In this document: positions 1 to 11,800 of the stretch, one piece after another
Position numbering within the stretch: the first letter of the stretch is position 1
Layout: each line of letters begins with the position of its first letter
Assembly (NCBI GenBank): GCA_017506865.1
Contig: JAFCMP010000044.1
Location: forward strand, 351,979-415,978
Direction of reading: 5' to 3'
DNA length: 64,000 nt
Origin: Tribonema minus
Taxonomy: Eukaryota; Sar; Xanthophyceae; Tribonematales; Tribonemataceae
Made by a program: the position numbers and the translations under genes
The notes under the pieces: model-generated
The model's database searches: none
Told to the model about the DNA's origin: nothing
The model's input: only the letters and a program-made list of their open reading frames with translations

Positions 1-409
1 GGGTTATCAAAGGCGGCGGCGAGCAAGGGCAGTCATGGGGAGCTGGTGAAGTCGACGGCTGCCAAGGGCAGTCACGGCGAGCTGATAACGGCGACGATGA
101 CGGTGGCGGCGGCGGCTGCGGGCGGCGGCAGCGGCAAGGGCGTACGAAGCGGTGGCGAGCTCGCAGCGACGGCGGCTGGCGCCAAAAACAGCGAGCTGAT
201 CACCTCCTCCAGCTTGGAGGAGCAGGTCCTGCCGCGGCAGTTGAGCCAGGGCAGCGTGGCCTCATCTGACAGGGGCCAGGCGGCGGCTGTCACCACCGCC
301 GCCGTCGTGAGCAGCGCGGCGCGGAGCCCTGTGGCAACCGGCGCCGCCGCCTCCGCCGCGACGCACGCCTACGCCGCGTCCATGGGGTCTGTGGCCTCCC
401 TCGCCAGCA

Positions 410-452
<43 letters not shown>

Positions 453-3400
453 GCTGGGGGAGTCGCTGGGGCGGCTGCACGTGCGCACGGCGTCGATAGG
501 GCTCGCGCGGCGCGGCGCGAGCCACGCGCCCATCACCATGGCCGGCTACCTGCTCAAGAAGCGCAAGGCGGGCCTCAAGAACTGGAAGCGCCGCTGGTTC
601 GTGCTGGAGGGTACGCGGCTGCTGTGGTACGGCGACAAGCGCTCGTACCCCAAGGACCCAAAGGGGGCCATGGAGCTGGCGGGTTGCTACCTTGTGCGCG
701 GGCGCGAGTGCCGCTGGAAGGTGCTGCACTCGTACGGCGCGGCGGACACGCAGGCAAGTGGGGGCGGGATGAGCGCTGTTGCAGTGCTCAGTTCTGTCAA
801 GGGTGCGCGCAGCGAAAAGCGCAGCAGCGCGTGCGTGTGATGGTCCTAAGGGTGTGGCCGGATGCGCGAGGCGGAGGTGCTGTTGTGTACTTGAAATAAT
901 GTTTTCTGATTGCTGCTGTTTGAGGGGCCGAAGGCGTATCCAGTGTACTTCAATTGAATTACACGAAAATCCGTACTTGCCACACGCAAAGTATGATTTC
1001 AGCACATCTGACCTCATTATCATGCAAAGCATCACTGTTGACAGGTTAGTCGTATTATGAGGCGAGGTAAAACCACATACACTGGCGCAGGCATCACGGA
1101 GACCCAGCAGTGGCTTCCAGGTCACATTGTGCTCTTAAAAAGCACATGCTTTCAACTTCAACTTCAAGGTTGCTTGCACCGACAGGAGAAGTGCCGCAAG
1201 CTGCCCGCCAAACGACACAGGACAGTCGCTCTAGGAGATATACGCACATGTGTATGTACATGTATACAGTACGTATTTGAGGTTTTCAGGAACACCGCGC
1301 ATCACGTACCCTACCAACAGAAGAATTGCCGCAAGCTGGCTGCCAAGGACAGCAAGTAGATGGAACAGTGGCTGGAGACAGTTTATGGATACTGCGCCAA
1401 AAACATATAGGTTTTCAATGACTCTGCGTATCAAGTACCGTCACCGACAGGAAAACTGCCGCGAGCTAGCCGCCAAGGACACAAAAGAGATGGAGCAGTG
1501 GCTGGAGGCGGTATTTGCATACATTCACATATTTATATATATATATATACACGCACACAGTACATGCTCGAGATTTCATCTTTGCGCGACATGTACTCAC
1601 ACCGACAGGATAACTGCCGCGAGCTAGCCGCCAAGGACAGCAAGGAGATGGAGCAGTGGCTAGAAGCGCTGCAGAACGCCATGGACGCTGCGGACACGGG
1701 CGATAACCTCCCCGAGCACATCGACACGCCTCTCACCGCCATCGACTCCGTGGCACGCCTCGTCAACTCCATCAACGCCGCGGACACCGGCAAGACTGCC
1801 AGAGCGCCTGCCTCTACGGCGCCGCTGCCGCACAGGCAGGGCGCCTTCATGCTGCATCAGGTGCGGCGCCATGCGGAAGACGTGTGCAGCAGTTTATTGT
1901 GCTAGTATGTGGGGATGAACTTGTTGAAGTACGCAAATGGATCTGCCCTTGTACGTGGATCGTGCACAATGCAAGCTGCAGACCGCGTGCACGTTGCTGG
2001 AGGCCGGTAGCTGCCGGCAGCACATGCAGCGGCGCCATCGGGACTTGGCCGCCGCGCTGCAACTTGCAGTACTTTTGAAGTACATTCTTGCAGTACACAC
2101 ATACCTTGAGAGGCACATGAACATGGAGCAAAAACCGTAGCGCGCCGCCAAGCCCTAACCCCCTAACCCCCCAACGCCGCGCCGCCCCGAACCCGCAGAC
2201 GGTCGAGCAGTGGCTCGCCAGCCTGAAGCTGGACCACCTGCTGCCGACCTTCATCAGCGCCGGCTACACGGACATGCTCATGATACAGGAGCTCGGCCTG
2301 AACCGCGACGACTTTGCCTACCTGGGCATCACGGGCAAGGCGGAGAGGCGCGTGCTGGCGGCGGCGGCGCGCGGCGTCGCGTCGGGCGCGCTGACCGCGG
2401 GCGTGAGCGGCTTCTTCAGCTTCGACAGGGAGACGGTGTTCCGCGTGGAGTCGCAGTGGCGCTTCCTGCGCGCGTACACGTACTTCTCGCTGCAGAGCTT
2501 CGAGGACCTGCACAAGAAGGTGCGCGGCGACGCTCCACTGGCCGTGCGCGCATTGTTGCTGTTGGCAGCAGCGCTCATCGTTGTCAGCGCTCCGCAGTGC
2601 TCGTCGTCGTCAGCGGTTCGGCGTTTTTTGCATGGGTATGTGCTGAAGCGTGCTGCGCTGTGGAGGCAGCATGTTAAGCGATAAAACATGTGCCGTTGCG
2701 GGGCAGCCTGGGTGCTCAGCGCGCTGCTCACCTTGTATGTTGTTGACTAGACTGAAAAGGGGTGAGGGCAACTTCAAGCGTGTGCGTTGTATAAATTGTG
2801 CAGTGCTCAGGCTCTGAAGGAAGATGAACGCAACGTTGCCATGCCGTCAGAGTCTGCAACAGCTTGCTCATGCTGGTGCAACGTTGCGCTTCACTCGCAG
2901 ATGAAGGGGGCCATGCGGGACACCAAATACGCCAAGATCCTGCCCTCGCTGCCCCCCAAGCCAGCGCAGCCGCTGCTGAGTCTGGGCAACGTCGACCGCG
3001 CCGCGCAGATGGCGCAGCTGCAGCAGGCGCTGCACCGCTACATCCAGCGCGTCACCGCGGTTGTGGGCACCAAGGTATGCATGTATGTGTATGGCTATGG
3101 TATACGTACGCGGTGACACGCAAGCAGAATGCGGGCGCTTTACTGTCGTGCCAGGGTTGTGAGTATGTATGGCAGTCGCCATGAACGGTCAAATGAAGGC
3201 TCTGCACACATTAGGTATCCTGAGCTCTGTGGTAACATGGATATCCATTGATTTCAAGTTTGTTTTTGGCGCATCTTGCAGCAGTGAGCAGCGGACTCAC
3301 AGTTAGCATCCATACAACATGGTCCCTAAAGCGCATGCAGGCTCGCTCGTGTGCACTATACATGAGCATGGCAGCTTTGAGGTGACATCCCAGGTTGCAT

Positions 3401-4036
3401 GTTTCTGAAGCCTTCATGATTCCATGAGTACGGCCATGGATCGCGGAGCAATACCACCGTTAAGGAAGTTCTGTGCGCGATACGCTTAGTGCATTGATAC
3501 CCATGCTGCTGATGGTGTTGTCAAGCAGTCTCATGACCTTGTGGTGATTATCGCTCAGGGCCCACACACAGTGCCGTTCACTTCGACTTCAAACCGTTTA
3601 CTTCTACTTCCACCGCGCTTGGGGTGGCTTCGGCAGTGGCGTAAGCGATGTGTCAATGTTGCATTGTGTGCAAACCATTTGGTCAGACACACGACCCAGC
3701 TCAGGCATTTGCCACAATTGACAAATGTCAGTTCTGGTCGTATACCATGACACCGCCTGTAATACATGGCACCAAAAAAATCTAGATGCGTGCACGCACA
3801 GCACACTTGAGCAGCATTTGCCGCGTTGCCCGCTGCGCACCCTCTGCGTGTCTCTACAGGAGCCCTTCTTCACCCTCCTGTGCGGCTTTTTGGAGATACT
3901 GCCGTGGGACGAGCGGCGCCTGCCAGACCGTTCCGCAGAGCTCATTGCCAAGATCACAAGCCTGGAATCCCCCTCCCCCCGAGCCTGCACGCCGACCATG
4001 GCGCGCAGTCGCGACATGCGGCGCGAAGGATCCTGA
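1..4036 (+). CDS. PH-SAM-PX domain adaptor protein (5' end outside window)
   Basis: Likely a membrane-recruited adaptor: PH and PX domains bind phosphoinositides and SAM mediates oligomerisation. Exons read as 1-753, 1609-1860, 2199-2519, 2901-3074 and 3860-4036; every junction is phase 0, giving 558 residues in the window. The frame is open from base 1, so the start is missing. Residues 1-179 are low complexity, with KGSHGEL repeats, Ala runs and a Gly run. The PH domain starts at MAGYLLKKRKAGLKNWKRRW (about 180) and finishes in exon 2 with the EMEQWLEALQNAM helix. Exon 3 holds the SAM domain (TVEQWLASLKLDHLL, about 336-400) and the start of PX; exons 4-5 complete PX (ILPSLPPKP, PFFTLLCGFLEILPWDERRL). 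Intron 1 has a GC donor (CAG|GCAAGT). Decayed copies of exon 2 lie in intron 1. Domain calls are firm; the exact function is inferred. Confidence 0.85.
1178..1510 (+). repeat. Three decayed tandem copies of PH exon 2 boundary
   Basis: Copies at about 1178-1220, 1311-1380 and 1441-1510 each carry an acceptor-like CAG followed by a version of the exon-2 start (NCRELAAKDSKEMEQWLEA). The functional exon starts at 1609. The intervening intronic DNA also resembles the intron before the real exon, so the repeated unit is intron plus exon start (spacings about 125, 130 and 158 bp). The middle copy has an in-frame TAG; the third has an open frame and a GT after the homology, so it could be an alternative cassette. 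Confidence 0.8.
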
Positions 4037-4358
4037 CCTTTTAAAGTGCTGCTACAGTGCTGAAGTGGTGTATTTGACTCGTGTAGCATCTTCATGTAGT
4101 ACCTTTTAGAAGGCCTCGCAATCACTGTTGTCAGTGGTCTGCGTGAGCTGATGCCATGTGGGCGTGAAGCAACTTGACAATTCAGCGTTATTCGAGCTCA
4201 TTCCCACCACCATCCGATAAAATGTCAGCACGGTCATCCCAGGCATAGTGGCGCATTGCTTAGTCTCAATTGCATGTGAACCCCTCCGTATCTGCATGTG
4301 AACAGTCACCACACCCACCAGTGCACAGGGGGTCCTGCTTTTGGCATATATTGTTTCC
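4037..4358. other. Intergenic, no gene seen
   Basis: Downstream of the PH-SAM-PX stop. No convincing ORF or conserved motif was found. Confidence 0.5.
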
Positions 4359-4612
4359 ATGCACGCGGCATCAGTTTGTGAATAGACATGCAAAAAAATA
4401 TTGTGGTCCTTCATTGCTGCTCCCCTGTTCTTGGTCTACGTTGCTCTCGCTCTTGCCAGCGCATGTGCTGAGCCGTATGCACGCGGCATCAGTTTGTGAA
4501 TAGATATGCAACAACTGTTGTGGTCCTTCATTGCTGCTCCGATACGCAACACCAATTGTGGTCCCCTGCTCTGGTCTGTTTTGCTCTCGCTCTTGCCAGC
4601 GAATGTGCTGGG
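4359..4612. repeat. Two-copy tandem duplication, unit about 119 bp
   Basis: The segment beginning GCACGCGGCATCAGTTTGTG at 4361 recurs at about 4479. Both copies continue through TTGTGGTCCTTCATTGCTGCTC and GCTCTCGCTCTTGCCAGCG in parts, with scattered differences. It is non-coding. Confidence 0.75.
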
Positions 4613-4695
4613 CTGCATATTGGCGTGCTGCGCGCAGGCTTTCACCAACTGATACTGCTGGCATGGGCAGCACCAACGTTGTACATCACAAGAGA

Positions 4696-4740
4696 GGGCT
4701 TTTCACGCCCCTTGCGAAGCGAAATTAATAAAAGTACATC
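4696..4740. repeat. Dispersed hairpin-plus-AT element, copy 1
   Basis: A GGGC...GCCC hairpin followed by a GCGA-rich stretch and AATTAATAAAAGTACA. A closely similar copy lies at about 32184-32228 inside the CNNM gene. This suggests a small dispersed repeat, possibly a non-autonomous element; only two copies are seen here. Confidence 0.5.
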
Positions 4741-5517
4741 ACTGCAGTCGCAGGATGGCGACCATGCTGATGGCCACCTGACTGTCATTGCAGGCTGTCC
4801 TTGGATCCCAGCGCACTTGTTCTCGTGGTTATGTGCATGTCCAGTGGGGTCACTGTGTCGTTATCGGCAATGGATGCCAATGGTGCATCCTGACAAAGAG
4901 CCGTGATGTTGGTTCTGATACAAGTGCTGAGCTCACAAGAGGCGCCGTTTACGCGGTGTACGCAAGCATCATCAATCTCCCATGCATTACAATTGATATC
5001 ATTGATGAAAACGAATCAAAAGATCGTAGAGCTCTAGGTGACAAGGGATGGTTAGCCGCAAGTGTCTTCGATATCATATCAAACATACGGTGTTGCTTTG
5101 CTGTCTGGCGCATCTTGCAGTGTACAGGACAAGGCCAACTTGCTGATGCAGATGAACAAGTAGCGACGGACCAATGGAACTCTCAGCACACTGCTTGAGT
5201 GCCATGTAGATGCGAACTAGTACCGCTATGGCTGCGCAAAATGCTTGTCAAGTCAGGCAAGACCACAGCAATGCAGATCACGCTGCCAAGAGCAGCAAGA
5301 AGCCTTCATCACCACTTGTAAAGGGAGTGCATTGACATTTTCGGCCAGGACTTGGGGCCACAGCTACCATATGCTGACAATTCAAGGTGCACAGCCCTTG
5401 TGCCACTGCAAGTCGTTCTTCTGCACTGCTATACGACAAAACCCGCAGGGTCGAGCATTTTCTGTACACGGCGAACGCCGGGCGCCCTGTCGGCGCGCTA
5501 GAGAGGGGCTGGCTTTA

Positions 5518-6189
5518 CTACGGCTTCTTGGCGATCATAGCAAAGATGTGGCACCGGCCACAACCCGGCGGACATGGTGTACCGGCCTGCACTACCGCCA
5601 CGCGGTGCTGCTGCACGGCGGCGAGGAGCCTACGAGTGGAAGCACACAACGGGTCCGCGCACCCCTGCGGGCAGGCAAACACGTGCTTCATGCCAACGAT
5701 GAGGGACTCGACCTGATGCTTCTGCACGACACATACAGCCTGCGTCTGCTGGGGCTGCGGCCGCAGTGTGGTGGTCACGGCGGCACCCTCCTGCTCCTGA
5801 GCCTGTGGCTGCTGTTGTGAGCTGCCAGCGCCTGCGCCTGTGCTGTTGCACGTCCTCGAGCAGCAGCAGCATGGGCCTTGCCTGGACGAGACCCCCTTGC
5901 GGATGGCACTGCGGCCAGCCTTCCTCGCGTGAGCGCGCATGGCGCTGCCGCCTGCTCCGGACGCTCCTGTCGGACACCGCATAGTAGTATTACTCGGTGC
6001 TGCTGTTGGAGCCTCGCCTCGAGGTTCTGCTAATTGACTAAAGGGGCTCGCTGGATGAACGCCGGTGGTGGTACGCGCAGCTGCTGGGCCTGAACTAGAG
6101 TTAGCCTCAGCAGGCGCGACAGCAGCAGCAGCGCATTGTGACTTGACAGCGACAACAGCGGTGGGTCGTGGTCGCCTCGGTCGTCGCAA
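5518..6189 (-). CDS. Doubtful Cys/His-rich protein (possible TAZ-like zinc finger)
   Basis: A 223-codon minus-strand frame with Ala, Pro and Gln-rich sequence for about 150 residues. The C-terminal 60 residues carry spaced Cys and His (CPQGCADPLC, STRRLLAAVQQHR, PCPPGCGRC) that vaguely resemble a TAZ-type zinc finger. The track start is a non-ATG codon, so an upstream exon or an internal Met is needed. A plus-strand frame over the same bases is also open for about 110 codons at 5387-5716. No splice structure was worked out. Treat it as a possible gene only. Confidence 0.3.
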   Translation of the reverse strand: MRRPRRPRPTAVVAVKSQCAAAAVAPAEANSSSGPAAARTTTGVHPASPFSQLAEPRGEAPTAAPSNTTMRCPTGASGAGGSAMRAHARKAGRSAIRKGVSSRQGPCCCCSRTCNSTGAGAGSSQQQPQAQEQEGAAVTTTLRPQPQQTQAVCVVQKHQVESLIVGMKHVFACPQGCADPLCASTRRLLAAVQQHRVAVVQAGTPCPPGCGRCHIFAMIAKKP

Positions 6190-6680
6190 GTGCCGCTCCA
6201 GAAAACATCTTGTCTCAGAGCCTAGAAAAGCATTGTGGCGCGGCTCTTGAGAGGGGGGGTATGTGGCGGTGCAGAGAGTGCTTCTGGTGCTTCTGCGTTT
6301 ATCGCTGTCCTCTCGTCGTGTGCGGCTGCTCGTGTGGTGTCTGGTGTGCAGCAGTCCAGCACCACGCCGTGTGGAGGTGTCGTTTGCGCATACATGAGGT
6401 GGTTTTTTCGGAGAGACACTTTGCTATATGTTTTCGCCAGGTCAGCTTTCGTCGACAGACGCGCAATCATTCAAAGCGTGCGAGCGGCAGCGAAGGCGAA
6501 GGAGCGCAAGGGCAAGGCGCCCAACCCCCACCATTAGCGAGCAGAGGCAGAACCACCTTTCACTCATCAACAAGACGGCGGTCGCCATGTTTTAACTGCA
6601 CAGCGCAGCCATGCACCAGCACGCCCTACCAGCTTCCGTTCTCGCCTTCCTGAAGGAGAAAGACCGCCATCGTCTCGACG

Positions 6681-7460
6681 ATGACCCAGCTCTACTATGA
6701 CGGGGGCAGCGCCCCCAAGGCGGCAGCCACTGAGCAGGCTGCCGCCATCGACGACCTGCTCGACCTCATCCTTCTCTCAGACGGTGTTCGACCCGAGGGA
6801 GCTCCCACATCGTCTCCGCACTTCAGCCCGAGTTTCTGGTCCATCTTCTCGGACCCCGATGCCCTGCCAGCCGCGGAGGACTGGCTGCTGCCCCCTCCCG
6901 CAGCCCCCGCGGCTCCGCTGGTGGCGCCGGAGCCCCGCCACGTGATCGTAGTGCGCTCTCCAGAACAGCAGCAGCAACATCTGAATAAGAGTCGTTATCT
7001 CACGGAGGTCAACAGCGCGCCGCTGTCGCAGCGGCAGCAGCCGCAGCGCCCCTTCAGCGCCGTGGGCGGTGCCTCGTCGGCTCCCTTCAAGCCCCAGCCT
7101 GCCCCTACTACGTCCTTCGCCTTCCTCGACCTCATACCGAAAGTGGCGTCCATCCCTATCGAGGGCGACGGGCCAGCAGCGCACGCTCCCACGACCATCA
7201 CGCCAGTCCACCACGGGTGGGCCGCGAAAAGAACGGTAACGGCGGCGGCTATCGACCTTGGAGCCGGCGCAGTCAAGGCGGCGCCGCGAGAAAAGAGAGC
7301 CAAAGTCGAAAGGTATTTGCAGAAACGGCAGAGGCGGATGCAGCAGGCCTCGCGGCCGGCCGTATATGTGCGCCGCACCGAACTGGCTAACGCACGCCCT
7401 CGGGTGGCTGGCCGGTTCATATCGCAGCCCAGCGGTTTCGTTCCTGTAACCCGCCTGTAG
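6681..7460 (+). CDS. CCT-domain protein
   Basis: Single-exon frame of 259 residues. Residues 203-246 match the CCT motif of CONSTANS/TOC1-type regulators: the basic start REKRAKVERYLQKRQRRM and the end ARPRVAGRF correspond to the family's RYREKRKxRxFxKxIRY and TRPRxKGRF. The rest is Pro, Ala and Gln-rich with an acidic, hydrophobic N-terminal patch (IDDLLDLILLSDG) that could be an activation region. There is no B-box or response-regulator domain in the frame. Known CCT proteins are nuclear and act in light, clock or nutrient signalling; the role here is inferred. The ATG at 6681 is chosen because it opens the conserved-looking acidic N terminus. Confidence 0.75.
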   Translation: MTQLYYDGGSAPKAAATEQAAAIDDLLDLILLSDGVRPEGAPTSSPHFSPSFWSIFSDPDALPAAEDWLLPPPAAPAAPLVAPEPRHVIVVRSPEQQQQHLNKSRYLTEVNSAPLSQRQQPQRPFSAVGGASSAPFKPQPAPTTSFAFLDLIPKVASIPIEGDGPAAHAPTTITPVHHGWAAKRTVTAAAIDLGAGAVKAAPREKRAKVERYLQKRQRRMQQASRPAVYVRRTELANARPRVAGRFISQPSGFVPVTRL

Positions 7461-8858
7461 GCAGCGGTCGGCGCATCTGTGCATTGTTGTTATGCGAGGG
7501 GGGACAAGGTTTTTGGGTTAGCAGCGAGTGAGGGCTATCTGTCTGAGGTTAGCTGCGATCAACCAGCCACAGTCTGCGGGCTTGCGGTTGGTCTGAGCGT
7601 CGGTTGGATGAGCAGGATTGAGGTCCTTGATTTTTGTTGGCGCTGTCAAGAATACTATGTGTTTTTGCATCCACCTACATGCGGCCTTTATAGCAGGACC
7701 TTTTTTGCTGGTTTTCGCTGCTCATCATTCATGAATGTGGTGCATCTTGCCCGCTTGCTCATAGAGCTTGGCAGACATATAAAGCTGTCACCAGCCCACC
7801 CAACCTTTGTTTCTGAACTGCTGCTGTTGTATGCTTAGCCATTGCTTAGGATGCTGCGTGATGAGTATGGCGTTGTGATTTATAATACTATCAAGCGACA
7901 TTGGTGTGCATGAGACATCCATTAAAAGCCTAGTCCTGCGTGTGTTTCTAAGCACAAGTAGCCAGTCTATTGCGTATATGGGTATTAATTTATGGCTATT
8001 CATCTAAGGCTGTGCTATATACATGCTCATGTATGCTGTGTTCAGTTGCCATTCAGGGTGCTTCGACAGATCTAATTGTGTCAAGTGATGAAGGCCCCTT
8101 CTGCAGTATATATAGGATGGGTTACGACCATTGCAAGGGGAGCCTAGGCACTTGCTCTTACCCTAGCCCTTGTGCCAGGAATCCCTTCGCGCACATGTAT
8201 GACGTTCATCATGATAACGAATGATGAGAACACCTTGGCGGACAAACACCTTGGCGGACGCACATGCACGCAAAAAAACTGCAATGAATAACGATGGTCT
8301 TTGAACAAAGCAGCAAACCATTGGCGGAGTGCCGCAAAGCTCGTCCCTGCACGCCTCACCAAACACCCTCAAAACCAATCTCATCAACTTGGCGAGAGTG
8401 ACTGAACCCCACAAACCTTCAGTTGACACTCATCAAAACACACGCATATGACCGAATGTACAGTCGGCGACTGTACATCATGGTCTGTCAATTACCTATG
8501 CTTTTGAGTGGTTCGAACCTCAACCTGAACGAACCTGAACGATGCAGACAGCACGGAGTGCCACCCTCAGGAACATGTGCACCTGCGCTTCACCTTCAAA
8601 AAACCATACCACCACAAGTGTTGTGCGCATGCACACGCATTCAGCGACGAGTTGTCACAACACTTTAGGCAACGCGCATTCTGTCTGAGAGCACTTTGCC
8701 ACCACTCGCGCCACTGCTCGCCCGCCGAACCCATGCACGCGCATAGCCTACACCGCAGTACGGCAACCAGAGGACAGGCACACATAGCGAGCACCGACAC
8801 CATTGATACACACAAATAATATTAGCTACTCGCAGCACGCACGCAAGCGCGCGCTCCG
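7461..8858. other. Intergenic, no gene seen
   Basis: About 1.4 kb between the CCT gene and the 3' end of EXO84. Base composition is lower in GC than the flanking exons. Only short open frames occur. A GGTTCGAACC box at 8511 is not part of a tRNA. Confidence 0.6.
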
Positions 8859-11800
8859 TCAGAAAGTGGGCATGTCATCAACGTCGTCGTCGTCATCGCC
8901 ACCGATCGGCTGCGCCGGCACCGGCGCCGCCGGCGGCCGCGCCCTCCCCAGCCCCCCATCCGCCGCCGGCATATCATCCACGTCGTCGTCCGTTGGCGCG
9001 CGTGACCGCGACCGCGAGCTGGCGCCGCGCACGTGCCCGCGCGAGCCGCGCCGCGCGACGCCAGCGTCGGGCGCGGCCATGTCGTCCGCGGCGTCGCCGG
9101 CGGCGGCAAGGCTCGCGGCGCGCGAGTGCTCGCGCGACGACGCGCGCGACGACGAGGTGCGCTCGCGCGAGCCGCGCCGCGAGCTGCTGCTGAGGCGCCG
9201 CACCTCGCGCTCGATGGCGGCGGCGCGCTCGATCGCGGCGTCGCGCTCGCGCAGCAGCGCCGCCTCGCGCTCGCTGAGGCCGCGCTCGCGCGACGGCGCG
9301 CGCCGCAGCTCGCGCTCGCGCTCCCGCGACGCCGACGGCGCGCGCTCGTGGTGGTGGTGCGACGACTTGTGCTCGCGCGACGCCAGCGAGGCGCTGCTGC
9401 GGGACGACGGGCGGGCGGACGCCGCCGCCGCCGCCGCTGCTGCCGCCGCAGCGGCGGACTCGCGGTCGATGCGCTCCTTGGAAGCGGCGCGCTTCATCTC
9501 GCGCTCGCTGGGGACGCGCTTGGCGGCGCTGAGCGCGCGCGCCTGCTCGATGACGCTCAGGCCCCGCGATGCCGAGCCGCGCCGCACGGGCTCCGCCGGT
9601 GCCGCCGCCGCTGCTGCTGCCGCCGCCGCCGCCGCCCTGCTGCTGCTGCTGCTGCGCTTGCCGCCCATGTCCATGGCGGGCATGTCGTCGACGTCATCCT
9701 CGCTCAGCTCCCACGCGGCGCTGTTGCTGCTGGCGGGCGGCGACGCGGGGTCCGGCGGCAGCGTCTCGCCGACCTTGCTGATCTGCCCCGCGGCGCCGAT
9801 GCACGTCTTCTGGACCGTGGAAAGTACGGCATCGAGGTCGCCGCGGCCCTGCACCTCCGGGAACACGCCGCCGCACCACAGCGCCAGCAGCGGCGCGACG
9901 CGCTTGCCGTAGACGATGGCCGCCTCGCACGCCGCGCGCGCCTCCGACTGCCGCAACAGCCCCTCGTCATCGCGCCGCAGCGTCGCCGCGAGCGTCGCCG
10001 ATGCGCCCGCGCTCGCGATCGACGCCACCAGCTTGAGCACCTGCGGCTGCAGGTCCGCAAAGTGCGCGCGCGAGTAGTAGCTGCCGCCGAGCACCGCCGC
10101 CGCCGCGGCAGCCTCCGCCACGCTGCCGCCGCCGCCGCCGCCGCCGCCGACGTCCGCCGCCGGCAGCGGCGGCGGGTCCAGCAGCATGAGGCAGCACTCG
10201 AGGAAGGAGCGCGCCTCGCAGACCGCGGCAGCGGCGCTGGAGTTGAGCCAGACGACGAGCGTCTGGTCCGCCCACTGCGGGCCGCCCGCGGGGCCGAGCA
10301 GCGCCTCCGGCGGCGCGAAGCGGTACTCGTGGACGGCGAGGGCGTCGCGCGAGGCGGCCTCCAGCACGGCGTCGCGCGCGCGGCGCGCGAAGGCCTCGAG
10401 GAACGCGCCTGCGTGCGCGTGCAGGCGCGACGCGAGCGCGACCCCCACGGGGAAGCCGTGCCTGTTGAGCCGCGCCGCGGCGCCGAAGGCGTCCTCCAGC
10501 ATGAGCGAGACGGTCGCGAAGAGCGTCGCGGCGACGGGGTCGACGGGGTCCCCCGGGGGGGGGGATTTTGGGGGGGGGGCGGTGCGGGGAAGCGCGGCGT
10601 CGGCGGCGCGCGCGGCGTGCGCGCCGAGGCCCACGGCGGTGATCTGGCGGCCCACGAGGCGCGCGTACTGGTCGACTTGGTTGTCGAGCCACATGACGAG
10701 GCGGCAGAACGGCGCGGAGCCGCACGCCTTCATGCCCGCGTACACCTGTGCGGGTGGGTGGGTGGGTGGGGCGGGTGGGACAGACGGGGGGGTGGGGTGG
10801 GTGCAGAGAGAGATTAGCATGTCAGCGAGTGAATGAGTGAGTGAGTCGGCGGGTAATACGGGCGGGGGGGGGGGGGGGGGGGGGGGGCTGGGGATGGTAA
10901 GGCTCCCTCCATGAGAAGTGCTCAGCCCTGCAGATGCTAGTACAGTGCATGATGGAAAAACAACAACGCACACATGTTGGTGGATGGCATCCTGTCCATG
11001 TGCTGCAAATGGTCAACAGCAATGAGCTTGACTCGCGACATTGACCAAGACTCTTTTGTGTTAGAGGTTATGAGATCTAAGCCATTGATTGCATACAATT
11101 CGGCACAACGCCTTCATGACAAGCCTATCCCTCACCCTAAGAGCCCATGATTACCTGCATGTAAGCTGGGCTCCTGCCGGTCTTGGCGGCTCGGCTCTCG
11201 TGCTGAGCAATGTTGTTGCTGCAGAACAGCTTGAGGAACGCTGCCACAGTGTCCATGAGCTGCCCGAAAAATGTGCCGCTGATTTCGCGTACATACGTGA
11301 GTGGGTCAGCAGTCGCCTCCACCTGTGCGCCACACACAAGTGTAAATAGCGCCGGGTGACATGAAGTTAATCGGCTCAGCACAGCGGTATTCGCGCACTG
11401 CATGTGACTGGTTGTCTGCTATTGCACTGTAGAATGGCTGTAAGTTGCAAGATGTCAAGTGCTTGGGGCCTGACCCAACCACAGCTCTGACCCTGCTCGC
11501 ACCTCCGAGCAGATCAGCCTGTGCTGTAACGCTGTTCACAGAGGACATACATTGAAGGCTGCAGGCAACATCTGCAGTACGCTTACATACCGCCCTATGA
11601 CTCACTCGAAGTTGAAGTCAAACTTGGAGTGGGGTGTCAGGCACGCGTCACATGAGCTGCAGAAACCCTGTGTGCCTGACTTGCTCATTTTCTGCATGTA
11701 CCCGATGTGAAGCATATGTGTGTGTGCTCGCATGTTCTACTGCAGCGCTGCTCCCTCTACCGCAATCCGCAGAACGCAGGGATGAGCAATGGCGGCGTCC

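Noticed and set aside
262-1125. 287-codon minus-strand frame over the PH exon
   Set aside because: Shadow of the GC-rich first exon.
8505-8525. tRNA gene suggested by a GGTTCGAACC B-box-like site
   Set aside because: No A box, acceptor stem or cloverleaf could be drawn around it.
9033-10817. 594-codon plus-strand frame opposite EXO84 exon 4
   Set aside because: Arg/Ala-rich antisense shadow of a GC-rich exon; the minus strand has clear exocyst motifs and matching splice sites.
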